Below, piece by piece: positions 45,545-56,761 of a stretch of DNA of 64,000 nt (position 1 is its first letter; the number at the start of each line of letters is the position of its first letter). Position numbers and translations under genes: made by a program. A model generated the notes under the pieces. That model saw nothing but the letters and a program-made list of their open reading frames with translations, ran no database searches and was not told the origin of the DNA. Origin of the DNA: Alphaproteobacteria bacterium (lineage in GTDB: Bacteria; Pseudomonadota; Alphaproteobacteria; RF32; CAG-239); contig SUUX01000001.1 in the NCBI GenBank assembly GCA_015062305.1, forward strand, positions 90,808 to 154,807, read 5' to 3'.

Positions 45545-47767
45545 CTAATCTTTTAAGAATTTATTATTCTTTGGGAAGCCAAAAGGAGCAAGTTTTCCCA
45601 CTTGAGCACGGTGTCCGAGCCATGTCAAAAGCTCGGTTTCTGTCTTGGTGCCACCTGCTCGTGTATATGTGAAGCCATCTGCTTCGTTGAAGACTTGAAT
45701 ATCTGATAGGCCGCCATCTTTGTATTTTTGCAACAAAACGCCGTGTCCTCTGGCCATGGTTGGAATTTCTTCTGCCTTAAACACCAAAAGCTTGCGGTTG
45801 TCACCAATAGTGGCAACCATATCTCCGACCATTCGTTTGCAAAATGCTACATATTCACCCTGCCCTACATTCATAATCTTGCGGCCATTTCTGGTTTGAG
45901 CAATGATGTGATTCTCATCGATGATAAAACCTCGACCAACATTGGAGGCAATTAAATATTTGGCCTTGGCATCAAAAACAAACATATCTACAATATTGTC
46001 ATTGTTTCCGAGATCTACCATTAGGCGCAAAGGTTGGCCAAAACCTCTGCCACTTGGAATTTCAGAGGCGGCAATATTAAAAAATTTGCCTGAACTATCC
46101 AACAAAACAATTTTATCGGTGGTTTGGGCGTGAATCGCCATAAGCAATGCGTCATCATCTTTGAACTTAAATTCATCATTAAGATTACTATAACCTTTAG
46201 TGCAGCGTATCCAGCCTTTTTGAGAAAGGATTACAGTAATTGGCTCTTTTTCTACCAAAGCTTCAATTGAAATTTCTATATCGTCTGCAACTTCGGCAAA
46301 TTCGGTACGACGACGACCTAAGGCGGTTTTTTTGCCAAATTTTTCTCGTATAAATTTAATTTCTTCGGCAACTTTTTGCCAACACAAATTCTCATTGGCA
46401 AGCAACGCTTCCAATGCCGTTTTTTCTGCACTCAAGTCATCGTATTCTTGTTTGATTTCGGTTTCTTCTAACTTGCGCAAGCTACGGAGTTTCATATTTA
46501 AAATAGCTTCTGCCTGATTGTCTGTAAGACCGAACTTTGCCATCATTACCGCTTTGGGTTCGTCTTCTTCTCTGATGATGCGGATAATTTCATCTAAATT
46601 TAAGTATGCAATGAGGTAGCCAGCCAAAATCTCTAATCTGGCATTTATTTTTTGCAAACGGTAGTTAGAACGGCGTTCTAACACATTCAATCGGTGGCGT
46701 AAATATTCTCCCAATACTTCTTTTATACTCATAACTCTGGGAACACCATCCGAGTCAAGAACATTCATATTTAAGGCAAATTTACTCTCCAGCTCTGTTT
46801 GCTTGAATAAAAATTCCATGAGCATATTGGCGTCTACATTGCGATTTTTGGGTTCTAAGACAATACGAACATCTTGTGCTGATTCGTCTCTGACATCTGC
46901 CAAAAGTGGAATTTTTTTATCTATCAATAGTTGGGCAATTTTTTCAATAAGTTTAGATTTAACAACTTGGTACGGAATTTCTGTAACAATTATCTGATAT
47001 TGCCCCATACCAAGGTCTTCTTTTTCCCACTTGGCACGAATGCGGAAGTTGCCTCGACCTTGTTTGTAGGCATCCAAAATGGTTGAAAATTTATCTACTA
47101 TCACGCCGCCGGTCGGAAAATCCGGTCCCTTGAGTTTGCGGACTAATGGTTCAATCTCAACATCTGGTTTTTCGATGAGAAGAAGAAGAGCATCACAAAC
47201 TTCGGATAAATTATGCGGGGGAATATTGGTGGCCATACCAACCGCAATGCCGGAGCTGCCATTGCAAAGCAAATTAGGTACTGCTGCCGGCATAACAACC
47301 GGTTCGCATTCTTCTCCATCATAGGTATCTCTAAAATCTACGGAATCATCGTTTAGACCTTCCATCAATGCCATTGCAAACTCGGTTAATCTGGCCTCGG
47401 TATAACGCATGGCAGCCGGGCCATCTCCATCAATATTACCAAAGTTGCCTTGACCATCAACCAACGGATATCGGACCGAAAAATCTTGTGCTAAACGAGC
47501 CATTGCCTGATAAACAGCGCTATCACCATGAGGGTGATATTTACCGATTACGTCACCAACCACACGAGCGCACTTTTTGAAGCCGGACTTGGGATCAAGG
47601 TGCAATTGACGCATTGCAAACATAAGGCGACGGTGCACCGGCTTTAGACCGTCTCTAACATCGGGTAGAGAACGAGATACAATTGTGGACATGGCATAAG
47701 ATAAATATCTAGAGCTGAGCTCTTCTGCCATAGCAACAGTTTTGATTCTTTCTTCAATTTCAGCCAT
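45545..47767 (-). CDS. parC: DNA topoisomerase IV subunit A
   Basis: 740 aa; YLSYAMSTIVSRSLPDVRDGLKPVHRRLMFAM, HPHGDSAVYQAMARLAQDFSVRYPLVDGQGNFG, AAMRYTEARL. Confidence 0.96.
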   Translation of the reverse strand: MAEIEERIKTVAMAEELSSRYLSYAMSTIVSRSLPDVRDGLKPVHRRLMFAMRQLHLDPKSGFKKCARVVGDVIGKYHPHGDSAVYQAMARLAQDFSVRYPLVDGQGNFGNIDGDGPAAMRYTEARLTEFAMALMEGLNDDSVDFRDTYDGEECEPVVMPAAVPNLLCNGSSGIAVGMATNIPPHNLSEVCDALLLLIEKPDVEIEPLVRKLKGPDFPTGGVIVDKFSTILDAYKQGRGNFRIRAKWEKEDLGMGQYQIIVTEIPYQVVKSKLIEKIAQLLIDKKIPLLADVRDESAQDVRIVLEPKNRNVDANMLMEFLFKQTELESKFALNMNVLDSDGVPRVMSIKEVLGEYLRHRLNVLERRSNYRLQKINARLEILAGYLIAYLNLDEIIRIIREEDEPKAVMMAKFGLTDNQAEAILNMKLRSLRKLEETEIKQEYDDLSAEKTALEALLANENLCWQKVAEEIKFIREKFGKKTALGRRRTEFAEVADDIEISIEALVEKEPITVILSQKGWIRCTKGYSNLNDEFKFKDDDALLMAIHAQTTDKIVLLDSSGKFFNIAASEIPSGRGFGQPLRLMVDLGNNDNIVDMFVFDAKAKYLIASNVGRGFIIDENHIIAQTRNGRKIMNVGQGEYVAFCKRMVGDMVATIGDNRKLLVFKAEEIPTMARGHGVLLQKYKDGGLSDIQVFNEADGFTYTRAGGTKTETELLTWLGHRAQVGKLAPFGFPKNNKFLKD

Positions 47768-47794
47768 TTGTAGTTCCTAGTTTGTTATTTGGCA

Positions 47795-48505
47795 TTATGC
47801 AATTTTTTCGAAATTAGCACGAGATTCCGGAAATTTCAAGCCATGAGCCGCAAAAAAGTTTTTATTGAGGAAAAAAGCCGTCATGTTTAGGCTATCTTGC
47901 AGCTCAATGGGTTTTGGATGGTAACTCTTATTTATAATATAATGAGGATAACGATAAAGCCTGGATTTGTATGGTTCTCCAACGTCGGAACAAACGGCTC
48001 TGCCGGTTTTTGGGGATATATAGGCAAGATTTTGATTGCTACCGGTGACAGAGCATTCTGAAATGTCTAGAGATATGCCCAAATAGTCAAGAAGATAAAA
48101 CTCAAAATATGCATAGTGAACAAGCCAATTATCTTCATCTATCAAGTTAAAAAAACTGTCTATGTAGTAATAAAAACGCTCCAAGTTCTGAAGCTCTGGC
48201 ATACATTGATTGCAAATTGAGCATAGAGAGCTAAGGGCTTTGAGCTTGCTGATATCGTGAATAAAGTTGACAGAACACGGATTGATAAGCTCTGTTTTTA
48301 AGCTTATCATATTTTCATCTACTCGGGAATAGGCATCTATTTTGATAAAATTGCCTAATTGAAATGTAGATAAGTTTTTTTTGCTTAGGCAATTTTTGGC
48401 ATAGCCTACAACTTTGCCATGATTACGCGTCAACACGGTGAGTAATAATGAGCGCTCACCGTGTTTGCGAATGTTTATGATATATCCCTCATCTACAAAG
48501 TTCAT
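47795..48505 (-). CDS. recO: DNA repair protein RecO
   Basis: 236 aa; GYIINIRKHGERSLLLTVLTRNHGKVVGYAK and typical length; zinc-knuckle region reduced. Confidence 0.88.
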   Translation of the reverse strand: MNFVDEGYIINIRKHGERSLLLTVLTRNHGKVVGYAKNCLSKKNLSTFQLGNFIKIDAYSRVDENMISLKTELINPCSVNFIHDISKLKALSSLCSICNQCMPELQNLERFYYYIDSFFNLIDEDNWLVHYAYFEFYLLDYLGISLDISECSVTGSNQNLAYISPKTGRAVCSDVGEPYKSRLYRYPHYIINKSYHPKPIELQDSLNMTAFFLNKNFFAAHGLKFPESRANFEKIA

Positions 48506-49338
48506 TATCTTGCTTTGCGGATATTGTCATAAGCCTTTAGTTCTGATAGTACAGATTCCATATCTTTGAGGGCAATGGTGTTGGGACCATCAGACAAGGC
48601 TTTATCCGGATTCTCGTGAGTTTCGATAAATATGGCAGCAACACCAACAGCAATTGCTGCTCTGGCCAAAATCGGAGCAAACTCTCTTTGGCCTCCAGTA
48701 GATGAACCATGACCACCAGGTTGCTGAACAGAGTGTGTAGCATCAAAAATAACGGGGCAACCTGTTGTTTGTGCCATTTGCGGAAAACCTCGCATATCTA
48801 CAACCAACGTATTATACCCGAAAGAAGTGCCTCTCTCTGTTATGCAAACATTTGGATTGCCACTATCGGTCACTTTTTTGACAATATTGGGAACATCCCA
48901 TGGAGCTAAAAATTGACCTTTTTTAACATTTACAACTTTACCGGTTTTGGCAGCAGCAACAACCAGATCGGTTTGGCGACACAAAAAGGCCGGAATCTGG
49001 AGTATATCTACATGTTTGGCAACCTCTGCACATTGAGAAGCTTCGTGTACATCTGTGACGATAGGAATATTGTTGTATAGTTTTTTGATTTCATCAAAAG
49101 TGCGCATACCCTCTTCTAACCCAACACCTCTGGCTCCATTAATAGAAGTGCGATTTGCTTTGTCAAAAGAAGCTTTGAATATATAGTTTATGCCCAACTT
49201 GCTTGTCAGATCTTGCATTGCACCACAGATATCTATAGCGTGTTGACGGCTTTCAATTTGGCAAGGACCACAAAGCAAAGAAAATGGCAAATCATTGCCT
49301 ATTTCAAAGTTGCTTATTTTTATAATTTTCTGTTCCAT
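48505..49338 (-). CDS. kdsA: 3-deoxy-8-phosphooctulonate synthase
   Basis: [67 protein letters not shown]. Confidence 0.96.
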   Translation of the reverse strand: MEQKIIKISNFEIGNDLPFSLLCGPCQIESRQHAIDICGAMQDLTSKLGINYIFKASFDKANRTSINGARGVGLEEGMRTFDEIKKLYNNIPIVTDVHEASQCAEVAKHVDILQIPAFLCRQTDLVVAAAKTGKVVNVKKGQFLAPWDVPNIVKKVTDSGNPNVCITERGTSFGYNTLVVDMRGFPQMAQTTGCPVIFDATHSVQQPGGHGSSTGGQREFAPILARAAIAVGVAAIFIETHENPDKALSDGPNTIALKDMESVLSELKAYDNIRKAR

Positions 49339-49447
49339 TTAATTATCCTTTCAAACAATATGGAACAGGCTAGCAAATTTTTATGATTTTGACAACAATA
49401 TTAAATTAAAATCCCCAAAAGGCTATATTTTGTTTGAAAGCAATATA

Positions 49448-50005
49448 TTAATTCAAGGATAGTTTTGTCCACAAAAACAACACGTTACCATCGTTTTTTA
49501 CACCAGGTACATAGGCTCCTTGTATGGCCAAACGTTTGTATTCTATGCCTGCTATAGGTAATGGTGCCGGCATCGGCAGATAGTACCAATCCGTGCGCTG
49601 AGTGAAACCAAGAGTATAACCTACTCCCGCTCTTAAATCCGGATTGTCGCCAATCTGCCAATTTTTCATATAAGCATATCCGAAAAATGTTTCTAAATGC
49701 TTGTTGGAGTCCTTAAAACCCATAGCATAAAGGCTATGCCAATTGCCTTTTTCATCGTAGCGAGATTTGCCAAGACCAAAGCCCCATGGATTTTCATTGT
49801 ATTTATCTATGTGTTCTTGATCATAAGTTAGACGATTGTGCCATGCATATATGGGTATATATGCATCATATTTTGAAGAATCCCATGTTGCTGATATATC
49901 ATGCTTAAGTTCTGCAACAAACTCCTTAAATCCGGCTTGGGCTGAGGAACAAAAAAAACAAAAAATCAGCATTGTGTATAATATTTTTTTCATCAGTTTA
50001 CTCAT
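49448..50005 (-). CDS. pagP: Lipid A palmitoyltransferase PagP
   Basis: 185 aa; signal peptide, YIPIYAWHNRLTYD, NPWGFGLGKSRYDEKGNWHSLYAMGFKDS, MPAPLPIAGIEYKRLAIQGAYVPG. Confidence 0.9.
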   Translation of the reverse strand: MSKLMKKILYTMLIFCFFCSSAQAGFKEFVAELKHDISATWDSSKYDAYIPIYAWHNRLTYDQEHIDKYNENPWGFGLGKSRYDEKGNWHSLYAMGFKDSNKHLETFFGYAYMKNWQIGDNPDLRAGVGYTLGFTQRTDWYYLPMPAPLPIAGIEYKRLAIQGAYVPGVKNDGNVLFLWTKLSLN

Positions 50006-50097
50006 TAGTATAATATATAAAATTTACAACAATTATATAATATGCTTTTTTATATTTTTAGCATGTTCTAAATTAAAAAAACATTTTAAGATAATAT

Positions 50098-52236
50098 TTA
50101 TCTTTCTTTTCTAATAGCGGCAACATTGCGGATATACGCAGGATCTGTTTCCATATTCTCAAGGCTGACCGGTAGTTTCAAACGCCAATTGAGGTGCTTG
50201 TCAATATCGGTTCCAGGAAGATTTTGCTGTTTTGTAACGTGCAAAAAGTCTTCTAACTGAGCCAAAAACACAACGGAAGATGAACGTGCGACATAGCGAT
50301 GTACAGCTTCTTCCAAACCTTCGGGATAGTTCTCGCCGTAGATATAGTTGCCTTGACGAGGACGATCCTCTGGCCATACGCCGGCTGCATCTATAGAACT
50401 GAGTAACAAACCTCTGTCTGTTTCTCTTTTGTGGTAGGCTTCGTTTTTATCTTGTTCAGAAGATATCAAGCCCAAATTGTATGCCTCGGCAATGTCGTAA
50501 CCATACCACCACATCTTGAGAGGTGGCATATCGTGAGTGCCAACAGAAGCAAATGCTGTTGGAGTATAGTCATGTGGAGCATAAAAACCGCCCCAACCTA
50601 CAGCTGCACGTTCTGACCACAATACGCTCAGAGATAATATGTTTCTATCTTTAAGGGTATCTAAAAATCCTTCGGGAACATTACCAATGCTTTCTCCAAC
50701 AATCACGCACTTATTCAAATAGCTTTCTAATGCCACGATATTTAACATATCGGCAAAATTATAGTACAAATATGTGCCTCGGTTTGATTCGTCATCCAAC
50801 AAATACAGACGCATGAGGCTCATTACATGATCCATACGCAAAGCCCCGGCATTTTTCATATTTGCTCTTAGTATTTTAATAAATGGTTCATAACGATGCT
50901 CTTTAAGCTTGGTAGGAGAAAATGCAGCCAAACCCCAACGTTGTCCACTGGTAAAAAATGCATCCGGTGGAGCTCCGGCACCAACTCCGGGAATAAATAA
51001 TTCATGATTGCCCCAATATTCGGCACTATCTTTGCCAACGCCTACAGCCAAATCTCGGTACAAACCAATTTTTAATCCCATATCTTTTACCAATTTTTGG
51101 GCTTCTGAGAATTGCCGATTGGCTTCAAACTGCATAAATTTGAAAAACTCTATGCGCTCTTGATGTTTTTCTATATACTCCGGAATACCACTTGCTTGTG
51201 GAGATTTATATTCTTCGGGCCAAGCTCTCCATCCTCCCCATACTTTTGGGCTTTCACTCTCATATAGGGCTTGAAACAGAGCTAATTTATCCAAATCTTC
51301 ACCCTGCTCTTTGCAAAACTTTTTATATGCTTCCATACGAGATGATTGAACTGATTCTTGAAAACGTTTGAAACATTTTTCCAGCATTTTAACTTTGAGC
51401 GGATATACTTTTGAATATTGGATATATTCGCTTGTTTTGACATCTGCCAAAAGACCTTCTGCCATTTGTATATCTGCTGCTCTATATTCAGGAACTTTTT
51501 CAACATCTATATAAATCGGGTTTAAAAACAAACGGCTGATGGATTGATATGGACTGGCGTTTTCTGGAAAATCGTGACACAAAACATTGAGCGGATTAAG
51601 ACCTATGATATTGGCTCCGGTTTTGGCGCACATTTTTATAATCTCAGACAAGTCAGTAAAATCTCCAACGCCCCAATTGCGTTGACTTTTAACAGCGTAT
51701 AGCTGAATAGCATATCCCCAAAGCTTGTTATCCATACCAGAAGAATGATAACACCGGCTTGGAGCAACTGCGATTTTTGATTTGTAATTTTTGTTAGAAA
51801 TTTTAACATCTAATTCATAGTAGCCGGGCTCCAGCCTGGTGCTGATTTTGTAATTTTGTAACACATAAAATGTGCCGGCAATATCTTTGGTTTGGGGTTC
51901 AGATACAGCCTCGATACAAACATCTTGTAGTTTTAGAGCTGAGTTTTTAATAGCTATTTTATCAACCTGTTTGTCTTGCGGATGGACAATATCGAATGTA
52001 ACATTATCTTCTTTGCATACATATATCGGAGCCAAAACATCTTGGTATCGTTGATTGTGAAATGCCTCCATAGAAGCAGATATTTCTGCATCATTGCCAC
52101 AAGCGTACCCTAATTTTGAGATAAAAAAACGTAAAGTATCATCATCAATATTGTATGTGCGTTGAACCATACCGGCATCGTTGAATGTTGTGGCTATTCC
52201 TAAGTCGGTGGCAAATTGTTTTAGTAGATCTGACAT
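50098..52236 (-). CDS. malQ: 4-alpha-glucanotransferase
   Basis: 712 aa; NWGVGDFTDL, GLYRDLAVGVG, FTSGQRWGLAAFSP, ALRMDHVMSLMRLY, SVGTHDMPPLKMWW. Confidence 0.95.
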   Translation of the reverse strand: MSDLLKQFATDLGIATTFNDAGMVQRTYNIDDDTLRFFISKLGYACGNDAEISASMEAFHNQRYQDVLAPIYVCKEDNVTFDIVHPQDKQVDKIAIKNSALKLQDVCIEAVSEPQTKDIAGTFYVLQNYKISTRLEPGYYELDVKISNKNYKSKIAVAPSRCYHSSGMDNKLWGYAIQLYAVKSQRNWGVGDFTDLSEIIKMCAKTGANIIGLNPLNVLCHDFPENASPYQSISRLFLNPIYIDVEKVPEYRAADIQMAEGLLADVKTSEYIQYSKVYPLKVKMLEKCFKRFQESVQSSRMEAYKKFCKEQGEDLDKLALFQALYESESPKVWGGWRAWPEEYKSPQASGIPEYIEKHQERIEFFKFMQFEANRQFSEAQKLVKDMGLKIGLYRDLAVGVGKDSAEYWGNHELFIPGVGAGAPPDAFFTSGQRWGLAAFSPTKLKEHRYEPFIKILRANMKNAGALRMDHVMSLMRLYLLDDESNRGTYLYYNFADMLNIVALESYLNKCVIVGESIGNVPEGFLDTLKDRNILSLSVLWSERAAVGWGGFYAPHDYTPTAFASVGTHDMPPLKMWWYGYDIAEAYNLGLISSEQDKNEAYHKRETDRGLLLSSIDAAGVWPEDRPRQGNYIYGENYPEGLEEAVHRYVARSSSVVFLAQLEDFLHVTKQQNLPGTDIDKHLNWRLKLPVSLENMETDPAYIRNVAAIRKER

Positions 52237-52245
52237 AGTGTACCT

Positions 52246-54324
52246 CTATTTTTTTATCTCAAATACAACAACACTCCATGCTGGAATGCTGATTACAGAA
52301 CCGGATGATACAGAAACAAAATCAGCTTCGCCTTCTGTACTATCCAGCACCAAATTCCATTTTAATTTATCGGGAAGTAATGGCAATTTCCATTCTTGAC
52401 GTTGATAATCTGCATTAAATACGGCATACACAAATTTATTTCCGGTGTATACACAATAAGCAATGCTACGACGCTCTCCATTGTGCCAATCTGAAGTGGC
52501 AAACTCTTTGCCTGCTTCTGTATACCACGCAATATCCTTAAAACCAGTTTTGTCTATCGGCTTGCCTTTGAAGAATTTGCATCGATCAAATATTTTTAAT
52601 TTTTTGCGAAGTTTGATGACTTGTTTGATATATGATGTGAATTGTTTATGTTTGGTGGTTATCCCCTCCCATGTTATCCATGTGAGAGCATTGTCTTGAC
52701 AATATGGATTATTATTGCCCATTTGTGTGCGCAAAAACTCGTCTCCGGCAACCATCATCGGTGTTCCAAAAGACAAAAGCAAAGTGGTGAGCATGGCTTT
52801 GCTGCGAAGCAGACGGTTTTTTTCTATAGCGGGATTATCTGTGCCACCCTCGGCTCCAGAGTTCCAGCTCCAGTTGGAGTTTGTACCGTCATTGTTGTTT
52901 TCGCCGTTACTTTGATTATGTTTGCTATTGTAGCTAACCAAATCACAGAGATTAAAACCATCATGTGCGGTTACAAAATTGATACTGGACCATATATCTC
53001 TGTTGTTGTAATTGAATACATCGCTTGAGCCGGATAATCTGCTGGCTAATTCTGCTGTTTGCCCAACATCTCCCTTCCAAAAACGGCGCAGATTATCTCT
53101 ATATTTATCATTCCATTCGGCCCACCCAGGAAGAAATGCTCCTAATTGATATCCGCCATAGCCAACATCCCATGGCTCTGCAATCATTTTGGTATTACGC
53201 AGTATTGGGTCTTGAGCCACAGCATACATAAATCCGCTTTGCTGAGTAAAATTCTTTTGTTGACGAGAAAGAGTTGGTGCTAAATCGAATCTAAAACCGT
53301 CTACATGCATTTGTTCTACCCAATAGCGTAAAGAATCCATCACCAAACGCAAACAAAATGGATTTTGAACATTAAATGATGCTCCGCAACCGGTAGTGTC
53401 ATAGTAGTATCTTTTATTATCAGGGTTGAGAATGTAATATGAACTGTTGTCTATACCTCTGTAACATAGAGTTGGTCCCAAGTGGTTTCCTTCTCCAGTA
53501 TGGTTATATACAACATCTAAGATGACCTCCAGCCCGTGAGAGTGCATCTTTTTGACCATATCCTTTATCTCATCTATGCTGTTGCCAGAAAGATATGACT
53601 GCTCGGGTGCAAAGAAACTAAAACTCTCATACCCCCAGTAATTGTCTGTTACAAACCCCTTTTTATGTCGGTTACCAAAAAAAGCATGAATTGGCAAAAA
53701 TTCGACTGCGGTGACACCCAGCCATTTGATATAATTGATGACCGATGAATGAGCAAAACCGGCGAATGTCCCTCTCTTGGCATCCGGTACGGAAGGATGA
53801 AGCTTGGTATAGCCCCTAAGTTGAGCCTCGTAGATTATGCTATCTTCAAAAGGAATATTAGGGTGCTTATCTTCGCCCCAATCGTAGCTATCATCAACAA
53901 CTACTGATTTGGGAACATAGGGGGCAGAATCAAGATTGCTATATGACAAATCTTGATCCGGACTATCGATATCATAGCCAAAGATTGCCTTGTTCCAAAT
54001 CAGTTTGCCAACCAATTTTTTGCCATAGGGATCTATAAGCAATTTGTTGGGATTAAAACGCAATCCTTCTTGCGGTTTGTATGGCCCATAAACCCTATAT
54101 CCATATACCAAGTCAGGTTTTGCTCCCTCCAGATATATGCTCCAAATGTTGTTATCATTTGTGCTGATCTCATAGCGTTCAAGCTCCTCTGAACCAGAGG
54201 CATTAAATAAGCACAATTCTACTTTTTCGGCATGGGCAGAAAACAAGGCAAAATTAACACCCTTTCCATCGTAGGTGGCACCAAGCTGGTTGCTGCATCC
54301 TTCAGAAGTTTTGTAATTTGCCAT
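52246..54324 (-). CDS. glgX: Glycogen debranching protein GlgX
   Basis: 692 aa; GVNFALFSAHAEKVELCLF, VDGFRFDLAPTL, IAEPWDVGYGGYQLG, VTAHDGFNLCDLVSY. Confidence 0.96.
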   Translation of the reverse strand: MANYKTSEGCSNQLGATYDGKGVNFALFSAHAEKVELCLFNASGSEELERYEISTNDNNIWSIYLEGAKPDLVYGYRVYGPYKPQEGLRFNPNKLLIDPYGKKLVGKLIWNKAIFGYDIDSPDQDLSYSNLDSAPYVPKSVVVDDSYDWGEDKHPNIPFEDSIIYEAQLRGYTKLHPSVPDAKRGTFAGFAHSSVINYIKWLGVTAVEFLPIHAFFGNRHKKGFVTDNYWGYESFSFFAPEQSYLSGNSIDEIKDMVKKMHSHGLEVILDVVYNHTGEGNHLGPTLCYRGIDNSSYYILNPDNKRYYYDTTGCGASFNVQNPFCLRLVMDSLRYWVEQMHVDGFRFDLAPTLSRQQKNFTQQSGFMYAVAQDPILRNTKMIAEPWDVGYGGYQLGAFLPGWAEWNDKYRDNLRRFWKGDVGQTAELASRLSGSSDVFNYNNRDIWSSINFVTAHDGFNLCDLVSYNSKHNQSNGENNNDGTNSNWSWNSGAEGGTDNPAIEKNRLLRSKAMLTTLLLSFGTPMMVAGDEFLRTQMGNNNPYCQDNALTWITWEGITTKHKQFTSYIKQVIKLRKKLKIFDRCKFFKGKPIDKTGFKDIAWYTEAGKEFATSDWHNGERRSIAYCVYTGNKFVYAVFNADYQRQEWKLPLLPDKLKWNLVLDSTEGEADFVSVSSGSVISIPAWSVVVFEIKK

Positions 54325-54348
54325 GTTTTTGCCTTTTGTTGCTTGGGT

Positions 54349-56541
54349 TTATCGGACAGGTTTTATAACAATGGTGGACAATGGTGGAACACGCAGAGTA
54401 ATAGAACAAGGTTTACCATTCCACTCACCTTCAGAAGCCTGCATAAAGCCCTCATTTTTGACACCGCTTCCCCAGTAGTTTACATCGTCACTGTTAAAAA
54501 TTTCTTGATAACGACAATTTTCCGGAACACCTATGCGATAGTTTTCTCTGACAACCGGAGTAAAGTTTGAAACCACAATTAAATAGTCTCCGGGCTGATA
54601 ACCTTTACGCATATATGATATAATGCTATCGTCTGAATTAGAATGATCAATCCATTCGAAACCACGATAGTCAAAATCTTGTTGGTATAATGGAGCATTG
54701 CCTCTGTACATGAGGTTCAAATCTCTAACACAGTTTTGCATACCTTTGTACATAGGGTGGTCAAGCAAAAACCAACGTAAACTTTCTTCTGAGTTCCACT
54801 CCCAATCATGGCCAAACTCACAACCCATAAATAAAAGTTTTTTACCTGGGTGAGTAAACATAAAGCCGTAATAAGCTCTGAGGTTGGCAAACTTTTGCCA
54901 CTCGTCGCCCGGCATTTTTGAGAGCATTGAACCTTTGCCATGTACTACTTCATCATGAGAAATAGGTAAAATAAAGTTTTCGTTAAAGGCATATAACAAA
55001 CCAAATGTTAGCATACCGTGATGATATTTGCGATGAACAGGGTCGTGAGAAATGTATTTGAGAGTATCATTCATCCAACCCATGTTCCACTTATATCCAA
55101 AGCCCAAACCACCCATAGATGTCGGACGAGAAACCATCGGCCATGCTGTAGACTCTTCGGCAATTGTAACAGCTCCTTTGGTTTGAGAATATGCAAGCTC
55201 ATTCATGCGGCGCAAGAAAGATATTGCTTCAATATTTTCATTACCACCATAAATGTTTGGAATCCATTCTCCGTTTTTGCGAGAATAGTCAAGATAGAGC
55301 ATAGAAGCAACAGCATCTACTCTCAAACCATCTATGTGAAATTCTTTGAGCCAATATACAGCGCTTGCACACAAAAAGTTCATAACTTCTGTACGACCAT
55401 AATTATAAATTTTGGTACCCCAATCAGTATGTTCACCTTTGCGAGGGTCTGCGTGTTCATACAGATGCGTTCCGTCAAATTCGTTCAGTCCATGACCGTC
55501 TTTTGGAAAGTGTGCCGGTACCCAATCCATGATTACAGCAATGCCTGCTTGGTGAAATTTTTCGATGAGATAACGCAAATCATCCGGCGTGCCAAAACGA
55601 CTGGTGGGTGCAAACATACCAATAACCTGATAGCCCCAAGATGCATCTAACGGGTGCTCCGATAATGGCAAAAACTCTACGTGTGTAAAGCCCATATTTG
55701 AAACATAGGGAACCAATGTATCGGCTAATTCTCTGTAGGTGAGATATTCGTTACCGTCTTTGCGGCGCCAAGACCCCAAATGAACTTCGTAAATAGACAT
55801 TGGTTTATCGAAAGAATTATGCTCTTCTCGATAGTTCATCCATCCCTCATCATCCCATTGATAGTTGTCTATATCATAAACAACAGATGCCGTGTTTGGA
55901 CGTTTTTCAGAATAGAAAGCAACAGGATCTGCCTTGACCATGATGGAACCATCGTTAGCTTTAATCTCGTATTTATACAATTCTCCTTGATGAATATTGG
56001 GAATAAAAATATCCCATACACCACAAGTAGGATGTTTGCGCATAACATTGACACGACCATCCCAATTGTTGAAGGCACCAACAACACTTACTCTTTTGGC
56101 ATTTGGGGCCCATACTGCAAAACTAACACCTTTTACACCATTTAGTTCGGCTGGATGTGCACCCAACTTTTTGTACATTTGCAGATGATTTCCCTCTGCC
56201 AAAAGATACAAATCCATATCTCCCATTATAGATGGAAAACGGTATGGATCTTCCGCCTCATAAACAACACCCATGTCATTTTCAATGCGGAATTTATATG
56301 CAAAATTTTCAATCTTTCCGAGATTGATTTGATAGAATCCTCGCTCATCAATTTTGGTCATTTGACCTAAGGATTTTCCACTAATATCCACAAGCTCTAC
56401 TTTGTTTGTATGCGGCAAATATGCACGAATAAAAACTTCTTTACTTCCTTTATTTTTGTGTATTCCTAACACAGCAAAAACATTGCCATGATCACCATTA
56501 ATTATGGCTTCGAGTTCTTCTTTAGACAGTAAGTTTTCCAT
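54349..56541 (-). CDS. glgB: 1,4-alpha-glucan branching enzyme GlgB
   Basis: 730 aa; SVVGAFNNWDGR, EVHLGSWRR, DGLRVDAVASMLYLDYSR, TIAEESTAWP, LPISHDEVVHGKGSM. Confidence 0.97.
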   Translation of the reverse strand: MENLLSKEELEAIINGDHGNVFAVLGIHKNKGSKEVFIRAYLPHTNKVELVDISGKSLGQMTKIDERGFYQINLGKIENFAYKFRIENDMGVVYEAEDPYRFPSIMGDMDLYLLAEGNHLQMYKKLGAHPAELNGVKGVSFAVWAPNAKRVSVVGAFNNWDGRVNVMRKHPTCGVWDIFIPNIHQGELYKYEIKANDGSIMVKADPVAFYSEKRPNTASVVYDIDNYQWDDEGWMNYREEHNSFDKPMSIYEVHLGSWRRKDGNEYLTYRELADTLVPYVSNMGFTHVEFLPLSEHPLDASWGYQVIGMFAPTSRFGTPDDLRYLIEKFHQAGIAVIMDWVPAHFPKDGHGLNEFDGTHLYEHADPRKGEHTDWGTKIYNYGRTEVMNFLCASAVYWLKEFHIDGLRVDAVASMLYLDYSRKNGEWIPNIYGGNENIEAISFLRRMNELAYSQTKGAVTIAEESTAWPMVSRPTSMGGLGFGYKWNMGWMNDTLKYISHDPVHRKYHHGMLTFGLLYAFNENFILPISHDEVVHGKGSMLSKMPGDEWQKFANLRAYYGFMFTHPGKKLLFMGCEFGHDWEWNSEESLRWFLLDHPMYKGMQNCVRDLNLMYRGNAPLYQQDFDYRGFEWIDHSNSDDSIISYMRKGYQPGDYLIVVSNFTPVVRENYRIGVPENCRYQEIFNSDDVNYWGSGVKNEGFMQASEGEWNGKPCSITLRVPPLSTIVIKPVR

Positions 56542-56761
56542 AGATACATCCTTAAAATTGACAACATAATTATGAGCGTTTTGAATCGTTTTTTACTCAC
56601 TCTAATTATCTATAATTTCTTATGATTTTAAATGCAAGTATTTTGATTCTTTTATAAAAAAAATTTACGAAAAATCCACTTTTCTTTCTTTAGGTGTTGA
56701 CGGATAAAATTTTGATTGTATATTAGTGATGTTTACCGAACTTTTATTTGGAGTTAAGATT

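Noticed and set aside
55018-55650. 210-aa plus-strand ORF
   Set aside because: Antisense to glgB; no recognisable domain.
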